Source: Amyelois transitella
Taxonomy: Eukaryota > Arthropoda > Insecta > Lepidoptera > Pyralidae
Reading direction: 5' to 3'
Assembly (NCBI RefSeq): GCF_032362555.1
Contig: NC_083511.1
Span: 7,750,001-7,814,000 of the forward strand
DNA length: 64,000 nt
Shown: one piece after another, positions 8,941 through 20,045 of the stretch
How positions within the stretch are numbered: position 1 is the first letter of the stretch
Layout of the letters: each line of letters starts with the position of its first letter
Translations under genes and position numbers: made by a program
The notes under the pieces: model-generated
Database searches by the model: none
The model's input: the letters and a program-made list of their open reading frames with translations, nothing else
What the model was told of the DNA's origin: nothing

Positions 8941-9877
8941 TGTCAACTTTTAGATAAATCAACTATTTACCTTCTTTACGAATTATCAAAAGGCTAATAA
9001 TTTGGTTGACTGGAAAAAATCCCAACTGGGATAAGTCCGCCTTGGTTCATATTTTTAATTCATAATTTTAAGGAACTGGAATTACATCATATTTCTGTGC
9101 AATATATATAGTTCACAAACAAACACAAATTTTCAATATCATGAAATATGAAGTGTCCTAATGTGTCCTCGGGATTGCGATGAGCAATTCCGACGACCGT
9201 GATTGGTCGATTTCCCCGGAGAATGGCGTCCACTCTTAATTTCTTGCTTGTCGTGCCCGCTGACTTATCAACGGGTTTCTGTATTTAGAGATATTGATAC
9301 CCAAATATAATAGGGATATTTTACTCTAGATGCAGAATGCAGATAGTATAAAAGCCATTAAAATAGTTTGAACAGCATAGACGACATCAAATGTTGTATA
9401 TGTATTTCGAGGATTTAAATACAGATAAACACTCTTGAAATCAGAGTATGGAATTGATAATACATTTTCGCAGTCTGAATCATAAAATAAGTTATAATTG
9501 AGATTACGCAATCATTATTGTCGACATTAGCATCATTTCTTTATGTAGGTCAAACTTTCTTATCCTTATTAAACATTTCTTTACAAATCTAAATTAAATC
9601 GTCAACCCACATAACATAATGTAAAACAAGAATGCACTCAAATCTACAAATGCAACGTAGCGGAAGAGTGCGTAGGCGAGCTTAGAATTAATGAATACTA
9701 AGTGCGCATGCACTCATTATGCAGATATGACGAATCACGAATGGATTCACGCCACATCTACAAAGTACTTTTGATATTGTGGTTTTGAATACAAAAAATA
9801 ATATTTATACAGCAATAACTTGAAATAATTTTGGTCCCTGGGGCTCATACTGACAAAAATCTTGCTTATTTTGATGA
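8941..9877. other. Non-coding stretch
   Basis: No gene seen. A moderately GC-rich patch around 9155-9285 stands out from the AT-rich surroundings but has no open frame or known motif. Confidence 0.5.
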
Positions 9878-10128
9878 TACATTCATATAATCATGTCTAC
9901 ATCCCTTTCGGGGTAGACAGTTCCAACAGTCTTGAAAAGACTAATAAGCCACGTTCAGCTGTTGTTTGGTGTGACAGGTTGCTACCACCATAACCTACTA
10001 CCCATCACCTAAAAGAAGAATACCAAGTAGCCAGAATAACAAGCCAATCCCTTAGTCGCCTTTTACAACATCCGTGGGAAGGAGATGGTCCTATCCTTTT
10101 TCTATCGGTGCCGGGATCCACACGGCAC
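9878..10128 (+). repeat. Family A repeat, near full-length
   Basis: One of the most complete copies. It has TACAT-rich start, TCCCTTTCGGGGTAGACAG, CTTGAAAAGACT, CACGTTCAGCTG, TGACAGGTTGCTA, CCCTTAGTCGCCTTTTAC, TCCGTGGGAAGGAGATGG, and a terminal GTGCCGGGATCCACACGGCAC. It is useful as the reference copy for the family. It shows no coding frame, Pol III boxes or clear terminal inverted repeat. Confidence 0.8.
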
Positions 10129-11340
10129 ATGATAATATACACTTGATGACTTTAATGACTTTAATTAGAAACTTATTAAAGATATGATTATTGGATCTTA
10201 TTTATATTTTCGATTTGAAAAATAACAACTGCTTTTATACAGTATTTCGTAAACCTTGACAAATTCATAGTGTATCAATCAGTTTGTCGCAAAAAGTTTG
10301 ATAAATATTTTATTTCGGTTCGTTTGTTTCTTTGTCAAACAAGACCTTTTCCGTGTTTGGTATTCTGGCCCGCATTATTACGGTGGTCGGTTGGACGATG
10401 ATGGATTGTAAGCACCAAATCACAGGAGATTTGATACCGCTACACGGTACACAAATGGAGTAAGTAAGATACATAGTGTTGCTTTGTTATTCATAAACAT
10501 TGGTGGGTTTATTTAATGCATAGGTAATTTTCTAAAAATATTCTATTTTTATGTTTGACTAAAGCTAACCAGTTGTGTAAAAGATTTGTGAACAATTATG
10601 TACCTTATCTAACTATGTTTTGTATTTACTTACAACGAAAAATTCTCATCAGAAAAGTTTATGATATTATTTTTTTTTAAATTAACCAATATATTTATTG
10701 AGGACTTCTTATTAAAAGAGGTAACTTTGAAAGTTTGTGCACTGAGAAAAATTGTGTTTCGAAAGAATTTATATCAACTTAACTTGCATCCCTAATTTAT
10801 ACTGCATTCAGGCAAATATTTTAAATCCGATAATATTCCCCAAATTTTCAAGCCGAGTAGTAGAAAGTTGCGTATATTACCACTGGCAACACCGGACTGC
10901 CAACCCTGTAAATATTTGACTACATTGTGACGACTCCTGCCTTTTCGACTGTCTTATGCTTAATTTATTTTGACAAATTATCTACCTGTGTGGGTCCGCA
11001 ATGTTTGTTTTTTTTTTCACAAAATTTATCTACCGTTTTACGAGTTTGAAAAATTTAAGGAACTGTCTGACTGAACTTTCAAGCTGTTGCCAGTTACAAT
11101 AATATTTCCTTGTTTACGATCTTGGGAAATTTTTACAAATTGAGTCCCGTCTGACATCCTCAACTTTGGCAAAGAAACCTGACCTAAATTGCATTATAGT
11201 TACACTTCTACTTGCTTTTACCAGTAGACTAAGGTCTCCACACGAAATTTTCTCTTACCGCTCAACACGAACCTTTATAGCGATCAAAATAACATGATAT
11301 AAGGGTTATGTATATACTGAGAAAAGAAGCTTTGGTACAT
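10129..11340. other. Non-coding stretch
   Basis: AT-rich DNA without a gene. Nothing recognised beyond short homopolymer runs. Confidence 0.5.
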
Positions 11341-11420
11341 TGTCGCAGTAGGATTTGAACCTGTGCCTCTCGAGCATCACGCTTTTTTTATCCATGTTCA
11401 CTAACCGTTCCACCAATGTT
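11341..11420 (-). repeat. tRNA-derived SINE head, reverse
   Basis: On the minus strand an A-box-like GGTGGAACGGTTAG and a B-box GGTTCAAATCC are about 45 nt apart, as in a tRNA. The acceptor stem does not close and the middle is irregular, so I call a SINE relic related to the fragment at 1-75. Confidence 0.55.
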
Positions 11421-13428
11421 CTCTCCTTACGATACTTACAAACAATACTCGTACAAATATTTATATTAAACAAAGACTAGAAATCGAAACAAAGAAGTAA
11501 CTAAAGCAGTTAACGTTGTGTGAATAGTGCACATGCAAATATTAGACCGGGAGATAGACAGTAGCTAAATAAGTAAGCCGCCGGCGATTCCCCAAAGGTC
11601 GGCGGGACGCGACATTCGGAGCCTTTATTTTGCCTCCTGGAAACGTTATACATGATGTGTTTTAAAGACATCAGGTTGTGAATCCAAATTTAAATCTAAT
11701 ACGGAATTTATTTTAAATAAATGTAAGTAAAATTCCAGTATAAATAAGAAATAAGCTTTCTTATTTTAAAGCCACGCAATCGATTTTTGATACTGTTTTT
11801 TTTATTTCGCTGATTACCCGCTCTTGTTGTTTTATTCTACAAAATAATTATTCTAGATTGCATACTTACTATCTTATGAGATTTTATTTTGCACCGCAAA
11901 TAAAAAAGGTTTTTACAGCAAGGAAATAACAGGGATTTGAATTCCTCAACTACTTATATTTATAAAATTAAAATAGCTGCAACGATAAATTGGTAAGATG
12001 ACTTTTTCAAAAATTTTAAAGCATATTCAACTACCTATTAACAACTCTGTGATTTGAGTAGAAACTTTAACATCCTATATTCGTAGAGTGAGATACATTT
12101 GACACTGCTTCATAATATATGAGACGAGTTAACAAGCCACCACTGATGACGGAGCTCTGGGGCAAATAGCGGATAAGTACAGGTGACTTCATTTGCATTA
12201 GAATATTATTATAATGCGACTTTATGTGACTATTAATTTAAAATGAAAATGCAGGTTAATCATCTAAAATCAGAACAATATAGAAGGAAGGATTTTGGAA
12301 TATTTTAAAAAGGTAAAGCCTCTCGCTAGTCAGTGATGTGTTTACAAATTTTAGCTGTACGTTAACCGAACAGTCAGTCAGATTATAAGTCAAAGGTAAC
12401 ATACCAAATCCTAATTTTAAATAAATATATTTGATTATATTTTTTTCATTATTTTTCTTACAACTTAAAATGGCTCCTTTTCATTATAATAAGTATTTAC
12501 AGAAAACAGTAAAGGAACATACCGACAATCGGTTTACAATCGCAAACGCAATAATCCAAACTTCCACTGCGGTATGGCTTCAAGTTTTTGCCCTTTATTA
12601 GCGAAGCCAACTATAACTAATCTAATTCCTTGTTAGATCATATCCTGAGGGAAGACTTGGGAACGAGGATCAAAGTTGTCGCTAACGCAATTAGGGGAGA
12701 GATTAGTTTCGGTCAGGAGTGGCCCTGGAATGGCTACCTGCCCGTATTAGATAGCTATTAATTTTACTAATAAACTTATCAGACGTCAGAATTTGAATTT
12801 CTGACGAAGTTCAATTGATGGGTTCGTAATTTGTTGAAATTGTATTTGACAACTCAATTTCGTCGGTTATTCATTATGTTTAAGCATAGATATGGATATT
12901 ACAGCGAACTTAAAAACTGGATTTTCTTTATGATCAAAAGAAAACAAAAATAGATTCAATCATTAAAAATATGTCGTTGTTCCTTTGAATTATAAAAATC
13001 AATATGGATTATTTACTACATAATGAAAATCATCTAAACCCAACAGTAGTACTGTTGGATCTAATGCCATAATATAAAATACATAAGTATTTTAAATATA
13101 CAAACGTGAAACAAACCTTCTCATTCCTGTTAATTTGGACACTCCATACAACATAGGTATAGAATTATTACAGTATCCCGAAGCGGCAACCCATACGAAT
13201 CTGAGACACTTTGAGTTAGCAATGTCTGAATCTATGCAAAACGGATTAATCAAGCCTGTTCATTTGGCAATGGACGGCAGGTCCCAGAAGACATGACGTC
13301 ACCGTCGCTGGTCACTCTACGAGAACATTCAGTTATATACTCTATGCATTACATTTTACATTTAGATTTTAGAATAAAGGTTCAGTTCTTAAAAGATATC
13401 GTATTGTTTAAGAAATTGTCATTTTCAT
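11421..13428. other. Non-coding stretch
   Basis: No gene. Slightly GC-rich patches at about 11570-11640 and 12600-12740 may be single-copy sequence. A small perfect palindrome (8-bp arms CCAACAGT) lies near 13,045. Confidence 0.45.
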
Positions 13429-13575
13429 CCTCCTGGCTTTAGACCCGGTTGCATCCTCACCACTCTGGAGAGGATCCCGCCGGGGTATGCCTTTAACCAT
13501 AGATTGGGTAGTCAGGTTTTTACACGAAGGTACTCCCATCTGACCTCCGCGAACTTTACAGAGGAACCCTACCTG
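13429..13575 (-). repeat. Family B repeat, reverse, good copy
   Basis: Read on the minus strand it has the full family order: AGGGTTCCTCTGTAAAG, GGAGGTCAGATGGGAGT, CTTCGTGTAAAAACCTGAC, a CATACCCCGG-like block, CTCTCCAGAGTGG, GGATGCAACCGGG and GCCAGGAGG. An 82-codon antisense frame over it has no domain and is not a gene. Confidence 0.75.
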
Positions 13576-15147
13576 TATTTGGTCGATTATGATTACACTT
13601 CCAGTTGCTTTTTTATATTTTGTTTTTTCCGTACAAACATTTTCATATAAATCCATTCAGTTTTTAATATAAATAAAAGAGTCAAATCTTATGAAAAAAG
13701 TAGCGCTGTTGTAAAGTTTTATTGTAGTAATATCAAGTAAGTTAAATAAATGATTCTCAAATGAGGGAACTATCAGGGTAACTTAGTTTGGGGCCTTTCC
13801 AATGAAGCGAGAATATTTCAATACAGCAATTACGGCCAAATTGAGCAGAACTGCCCAATTTTCCTCTATTATTACCCAAAATTTTCCACATTACGCCAAA
13901 TTTTCCATACAACAGTATCTGACCATAACCCTTTGGGAATATTAAACATAATATTCTATTTAATGATACAAAGCATTGCTTCGTTACATATTTTCGGTGC
14001 AATGAACCGTGCGTATGGATGTATGACTTTATTGGGAATTATATGCATTAAGAACAGATAATGAGAAGAATAGACGTACCTATAGTTACTTAATATATGA
14101 AGATTGGTTTTGTTTAACGGTTTTAAATGATGATCTATATTTCAGCATCTATGAAATCTTTATTGTAATAAAAGTATTACGCTTTACTTTTTTTTCACAC
14201 AATTCATTTGAAAAATATTAAGCTGAGCGACAACATCCTTTTTTTTTAATTTATTGTAAATACATATCAAAACATCATAGATACATATTAACCTATTAAA
14301 ACGAAGCACCATACTACATCTTGCGACAAATTTCCTCTCTCTAAAATTATGCATGAAGCAATGTTATTCAATGAGGTGCAGAAAATTCTCCGCCTACCCT
14401 CACATCTGAATTTTTAAGACTCCCGATGTCTCGCTGCTCAAATTCATTACATCGTGTAAACCCCCCTTTTTGTTTAAACACAAAATCACAATAAACTTGC
14501 TCATGTAATGGACTATGCCTCCTGCCTGTGTTTTTAATCTGAGCTGGTTTATGGAATCTATAAGGGGATGGTAATGGGTATATTCTATAATGCAAATTCG
14601 AGATTAGGTTGAAAAATCGAATCAGGACATTGTTTTGGAGATGTTTATTTTGTATTGTAAAGCGAAAAATTGAGAAGTCTGGTTTTTTGCCGTATTTTTA
14701 GGTGTTAAACATAAAATGCTTTTGCAGTTTCAGTCTTGGGCTTTTATTGTTTTTTAAAAAATATTTTGTGCAGCGGAATGACTTATGTTTTATACATCAA
14801 CAGCAGATTTTTCATAAATCTTAATAAATATAATCTCTTTAGAAATTGCATATGAAACAGACCGCGTTATTGCAATGCTCTACAAATACCATCTCAATTT
14901 GAAATCCAATTGGAAAGTAATATTTTTGTAAAACCATATGAATATCCAATTCGAATTTCTGTCCCGAAGTCCTCAGAGGCTGACCGTCTTTAATGTTAGA
15001 GACATTATCTCTCGTATAATTATGTGGAGATGGGAGAACCACTTTAATATTTACATTGGGGTGAAATGCTTTAGGTATGATTGGAATCAATGGACTGATG
15101 CGGAAATAAGTACGGGTCTATTATGAATACGTAAATTTACTTATGCA
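13576..15147. other. Non-coding stretch
   Basis: AT-rich DNA. Frames of 62-83 codons at 13757-14002, 14368-14595 and 14839-15126 lack domains and partly overlap on opposite strands, so no gene is called. Confidence 0.5.
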
Positions 15148-15404
15148 TATTCACGTCTTTACGACTAAAGGGGTAGACAGTGAACGGTATTGCAATGACT
15201 AAAGAGAGAGAGATTTATCGGAGATTGAGATACGTAAATTGTTACGAGTATACAATTGAGGTGAGTAGGCAATCTATGATTTTAATTTCATTATTATTAT
15301 TCACTTGGAACCCCTGGAACCTTTGTGTGTAAATAAAGATAAAATTTTAACAATGAAAACAAATATATTTAACAATGAAAACCAATATTTATTTTCATAA
15401 ATCT

Positions 15405-15760
15405 ATACATCTATACATATAATAAAACAGTAAAAATATTTTGTCTGTACATTTAGTATTTTTGACTGAAATGGATAGAGGGACACTAAAAATGAATAAT
15501 AGAAAGCAAAAATTTTTTTTTTTAATTTCTTGTCTGTCTGTATGTATGATCACGATTATCTCCGAAAGTACTGAACCGATTTACTTCAAACTTTCACCAA
15601 TTGCTTTGTTTTAACTCAGAATAACATTTAAAGTTTGTTTCATCTAAATCGGTTCACTAAAAAAAAAGTTATCGACATTTGAATGAACTCAAGGCATCAG
15701 TTTGCCTGCAAATAAGTTATGAAATTAAAAATTCAAAGTCATTTATCATTATACGACAGC
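15405..15760 (+). repeat. Family D repeat (transposon relic)
   Basis: Starts with ATAATAAAACAGTAAAAATA and continues TTTTGTCTGTACATTTAGTA. It later has a TCTGTCTGTATG block and a CCGAAAGTACTGAACCGAT block. The first part recurs at 16150-16258 and 54365-54420. The type is common in moth genomes; its class is not evident here. Confidence 0.6.
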
Positions 15761-15788
15761 ATTATACCTATAACATATAAATATAAGT

Positions 15789-15974
15789 GAAAGGCGACTA
15801 AGGGATGGGCTTACAAACTTGGGATTCTTTTTTAGGCGATGGGCGAGCAACCTATCACTTTTTGAATCTCAATTCTATCATTAAGTCAAATAGCTGAACG
15901 TGGCCATTCAGTCTTCTTAAGCCTGTTGGCTCTGTCTACCCCGCAAGGGATATAGACGTGACCATATGTATGTA
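15789..15974 (-). repeat. Family A repeat, reverse
   Basis: Good reverse copy running from AAGGCGACTAAGGGATGGGC through TAGCTGAACGTGGCCATTCA to CCCCGCAAGGGATATAGACG and a TATGTATG end. It is truncated of its GTGCCGG end. Confidence 0.75.
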
Positions 15975-15994
15975 ATCTACTTTAATTTCGCCAT

Positions 15995-16085
15995 CAACGC
16001 AACGGCCTCGATGGTCCAGTGGTTAGCCTGTGAGACTGTGAAGTTGGCGGTCCAAGTTCGAATCCCAACAATTACAAGATATTTT
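15995..16085 (+). repeat. tRNA-like SINE head
   Basis: A TGGTCCAGTGGTTAGCC A-box and an AGTTCGAATCCC B-box are spaced as in a tRNA, followed by an A/T tail. The 5' and 3' ends do not pair into an acceptor stem, so it is not called as a tRNA gene. Confidence 0.5.
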
Positions 16086-16149
16086 TTTTTTAATATTTTT
16101 TTTTGTATTGTTTGAGTATTTTATTTAAAAAAACTGAAAATCAAAATAC

Positions 16150-16258
16150 TACTTATAATAAAACGGTAAAAATATTTTGTCTGTACTGTACATTTAATAT
16201 TTTGACTGAAACGGATAGAGAATTCTTTTTTTTACATTTTTTGTCTGTCTGTCTGTAT
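16150..16258 (+). repeat. Family D repeat, left part, interrupted by LINE
   Basis: Same opening as the copy at 15405. It stops at TCTGTCTGTAT (16248-16258), where the minus-strand LINE begins. The other side resumes after a near-identical TCTGACTGTAT at 18277-18287. Confidence 0.55.
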
Positions 16259-16660
16259 CTCAAATTCAAATTCAAAATTTTTATTCATTATTATAGGATA
16301 CTATATATCGCTTAATAATTGTCAAAACGTATTGTTTAACAACATTGGTTGACGTCAAATAAATTACTTAAAAACTAAGTTTACTGCCGCTTCCAAGGCG
16401 TCAGTGCAGAAGAAGCGGTAACAAACTGCACTGCAGCATTTTCTTCAACAACGTCAACTTTACAATATTAATTAAACTTAGAATAGAATGTGGACGAGAG
16501 AATACATTGTTCAGATTTATATATGAGATAGAATATTGAAAAAAGAAAAATATATATAATTATATATATTTTATGGATTGCCAGTTTTAAAAAGATTTAT
16601 GTACAGAGTGTACTGAATTTTGATTTAGATCAAATCAAACTACAATTAATGACGAGGTTC

Positions 16661-18275
16661 CTATGCCAAGCTCGAGCCAGATGTTTTTATCATTAAGGTA
16701 TCATCAGTCCTATAATAAGCCTTCTCACAAAGTACATTCTTTACATAATCTTTGAATTTTCGGTTGGGCATATCAAGAACAGACTCCGGCAACCTATTAT
16801 AAAATCGTATACAGTTCCCCATAAATGATTTACTGACTTTGCTAAGCCTATGAAACGGCATAAACATAAATTAGTCATGACTAATTTATGTTTATTACGT
16901 AAATTTCTATCAGTTGTGGACTAACTTTTTGAAAAAAAGAGGTATTTTTCCTAACATACATTATAAGATCAAAAATGTACTGAGACGCTACTGTAGGTAT
17001 GTTTATTTTCTTAAAGAGTTGTCTTAACGAGTCTCTTGGTCCTAAGCCGTAAATTGCGCGAACGGCCCTTTTCTGAATTATAAAAATAGTTTGTATATCA
17101 GCCGCGCTACCCCATAAAAGTAAACCATAAGATAACAAGCTATGAAAATAGCTGAAATAAACAAGCCTAGCTGTAGCTACATCTGTCAATTGTCGGATCC
17201 TCCTAACAGCATAAGCGGCAAAGCTAAGTCTATTGGATAGTTTAGAAATATGAGCACCCCACTGTAGCTTTGCATCAATTATAATTCCTAAAAACTTTGT
17301 ATTTTCAACAAATTCTAATTTCTGGCCTTCCAGTATTATGTCAGTATTGGTCTGCCTTACGTTTGGAAGGGTAAATTTAATGCATTGGGTCTTATTAGCA
17401 TTTAAAAGAAGATTGTTGGTTGAGAACCAGATAGATATGGCCGACAGTATATTATTAACCGAACTTACATTTTCGCTATGGCGATCTAATTTAAATATTA
17501 AAGAAGTGTCATCGGCAAACAGCACTATACCCGCCTGTTTTTCCACCATAAAAGGCAGGTCATTGACATATACCAAGAAGAGGAATGGTCCTAAAATTGA
17601 GCCCTGAGGAACACCCATTGAGACGCTTGATCCGCTTGACTTTACTCCATTAATATCTACAGTTTGAAGCCTATCAGTCAAATAGGATGCCATTAGTTTA
17701 GTTGATTTGTGGTCAAACCCATATTGACGAAGTTTACGCAAAAGTGTCTGATGATCTACGCAATCAAATGCTTTAGAGAGATCGCAAAAGACTCCAACTG
17801 AATCCTGTGAGCTCTCCCACGCGTCATAGATTTGAGTAACAAGTGCTACTCCCGCATCAGTGGTGGACTTCCCGGCAGTGAACCCATATTGTTGGGAATG
17901 GAAAATGTTATTGATTTTAAAATATTGTTGCATTTGATTAATCATCATCTTCTCAAACACCTTGCTCAAAACTGGCAATATAGAAATAGGTCTATAATTG
18001 CCAAGGACTGTTTTCTCCCCTTTTTTGAATAAAGGTATTAATTTACTACATTTCATTAAATTTGGAAAAATACCCTCATCAATACATTCATTAAATATAA
18101 AAGCTAGATCAGATGCAATAATGTCTATGATTTGACTTATGATACTAACAGACATACCCCAATGGTCTTCAGACTTTTTCAAATTAAGTTGTTTGAACGC
18201 CTTTAATATATTATCAGAGTTAACATATTTAAATTTAAAGACAGATTTGATGGGAGTTGTGTTATTATTAAGATT
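16661..18275 (-). pseudogene. Broken LINE ORF2, reverse transcriptase part
   Basis: The RT reading frame is open from the truncation point (18275) to 16881: NYRPIS, CDLSKAFD, SMGVPQGSILGP and catalytic FADD (residues 222-225 counted from 18182) are present. No endonuclease remains. The C-terminal part, starting PFHRLSKVSKSF, continues in another frame from about 16858 to the stop at 16661. The join is disrupted by a 36-bp perfect palindrome at 16860-16895 and, just before it, an apparent one-base indel, so the frame shifts twice. Counting from 18182 gives a TTG, not an ATG, so the apparent start there is not real: the frame runs straight in from upstream. Non-functional copy. Confidence 0.85.
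16860..16895. repeat. 36-bp perfect palindrome inside LINE coding region
   Basis: Arms of 18 bp with no spacer, centred between 16877 and 16878. Each half reads ATAAACATAAATTAGTCA. It lies exactly at the frame break of the LINE. Removing 17 bp of one arm would make the HKLVM segment run directly into PFHRLSK, so it looks like a templated inverted insertion. Confidence 0.85.
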
Positions 18276-18287
18276 ATCTGACTGTAT

Positions 18288-18345
18288 GATTAAGATTCAA
18301 CTCGAAATTAACGCGGACGAAGTCGCGGGCAACAGCTAGTATATA
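18288..18345 (+). repeat. Family D repeat, right end
   Basis: Ends with GCGGACGAAGTCGCGGGCAA then CAGCTAGT, a terminal signature I know from several lepidopteran repeat families. A decayed version lies near 23025-23060. It is the continuation of the copy interrupted at 16258. Confidence 0.5.
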
Positions 18346-19392
18346 ATATAATAATATTTTTTAATGTTTTTATTTAATGAGAATATAAAATCACAATAAA
18401 AACAAATAAAAACAAAATGTAAGTCTAGCTATTTAACCCTCCGCGAAAAGGAAACACATCAGTTTAAAATACCCGTACGTTAAACGCGTGGCGAACCCTT
18501 GTCAATCTTCAGCTAATTTATATCCGTATTTGTTTGACCAAAAAACGGCGATTTACGGTCGCTGTCTCAACTTTTTCGGACAAATAGCCCTTCTTGTGGC
18601 CATTTTGGGGCACAAGGGTCGTTTTGTTGCCGTTCAGTCATCTAGAGTTTACAGGAAAACTAAGTAACTACACTAAAAACTCATGAATTTGCCTAAATTG
18701 TTACACATAAGTTAAGTATAATCAAACTATGGCGACCTTAAGCCAAGGTTCAAAAAATGTTTGTGCATGTCAAGAATCACTTCATGAAACAGTTTTCCAA
18801 TTTTGAATGTAATAACAAATATTGAAATTAAATTAATTTTATGAAGAATTTAAATGAGCTCAAATAATGATAAAATAGACGCATAAAGGAAGAAAATAAG
18901 CCTTAAAAGTAAATATTCGAATAAAATTACAGCTGTAAAAATTAAAATTACAGAAGATTATAAAAATAATAAAAAGATTTTGCAGTTAATGATTTTGAAA
19001 ATTTAAACACATGAGTCTTATTATTTATTATGTAAATGACTGCCCTAATCAACCACAAAAATAGGCAAAACATTGTTCAATGTTCATCCTTCTTGATTTA
19101 AAAAATATTAAATGCGATAAATTACAGCAAGCACATTAAGCACTATAGTATGGACAAAATTAACATGATACGTTTAATTACCCCGGCATAAATTGTATGC
19201 AATATTGAGTGTTTACGAGCAGCGACCTAGATGAAAGAAATATGGATGGGCCTATTTTCTGTTGGTGAAAGAACTGTTACATCGAGGTTTGTATAGTCTA
19301 GAGGGCCCACTCCATATCTTTCCCATAGATTTCGTTAAAGGCGACTACAGTAGTGGACACATTCATCTAAGCATTTACTATGATTTAATTTG
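18346..19392. other. Non-coding stretch
   Basis: A GC-richer patch at about 18420-18640 contrasts with AT-rich DNA after it. No gene recognised. Confidence 0.45.
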
Positions 19393-19520
19393 GATTAGGT
19401 TCCCTTACAGAGGTTGCGGAGGTCAGACGTGAGTCGCTTCGTATAAAAACCTGGATTTGGTATCCAGGGTCATAAGAGAGAGAGAGATTACGAGGTAATG
19501 GGATTAATGCCAGGAGAAGA
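19393..19520 (+). repeat. Family B repeat
   Basis: Forward copy with GGTTGCGGAGGTCAGACG, GAGTCGCTTCGTATAAAAAC and a terminal GCCAGGAG. The middle is shortened. Confidence 0.65.
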
Positions 19521-19904
19521 CTCTAATTCTCTATTGGATTAATTAATGTATTCCTTATAAATGTCTGGATACTAGTACTTATACTATAATACTACATAGG
19601 AAACGTTAATAGAATTTCAGGTTTATTAGGCATTTTGAGGATGTTCGGTTTAGAAGCTTTCAAAATTTCAATATAATGTATAAAAAAGTACTGCAGGACA
19701 TTGACAAACGTATTATTTTGACAAATAAAAATAAATAAAAAATAGCGCAATATCAGTAATTGTAATCATGGTTATATGTAAGTACCTACTTCTTTCTTCT
19801 TCAAGTGGTGTACGCCAACTCATCTATTAGTCAGAAAACCTAACTGATCAAAAACTGTACTCTAAAAATAAATGTTCAATTTACTATTTTATGGCTGAAT
19901 GTTG

Positions 19905-20045
19905 CATAAAGCCATAAATATCCCGGACAAATTCCCGCCAATCGCGACAATGCGCGCTCGCTTGTTATTCGCGTAAATAATAACGCAGACGCAACTTTAT
20001 CAACCGTATTTATGGCTCATGGCTCATTACGAAGATGGAATGAGT
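19905..20045. promoter_or_regulatory. GC-richer single-copy block, possible enhancer
   Basis: Contains GCCATAAATATCCCGG, ACAATGCGCGCTCGCTTG and CGTATTTATGGCTCATGG. CCATAAA/TTTATGG words occur on both sides, resembling posterior Hox/Caudal sites. It has no open frame and is not repeated elsewhere in the window. Calling it regulatory is inference from composition and motif words. Confidence 0.25.

Larger units (their letters stand above)
16259..18276 (-). mobile_element. 5'-truncated non-LTR retrotransposon (LINE)
   Basis: Minus-strand insertion whose 3' end carries short TTTGAA-type repeats (16259-16275). It is 5'-truncated inside ORF2 at about 18276. Flanks TCTGTCTGTAT and TCTGACTGTAT match at 10 of 11 positions and are a plausible target-site duplication, and both lie in family D sequence. 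A relic of the same 3' UTR is at 54865-54945. The clade is not resolved; the RT differs clearly from the intact element at 2-7 kb. Confidence 0.8.

Noticed and set aside
11341..11420. tRNA gene on the minus strand
   Set aside because: A and B boxes present but stems unpaired and an A run in the middle; SINE relic.
13408..13656. 82-codon minus-strand frame
   Set aside because: Lies on a family B repeat; no domain.
16000..16080. tRNA gene at the A/B-box pair
   Set aside because: Acceptor stem does not close and no clean cloverleaf forms; SINE head instead.
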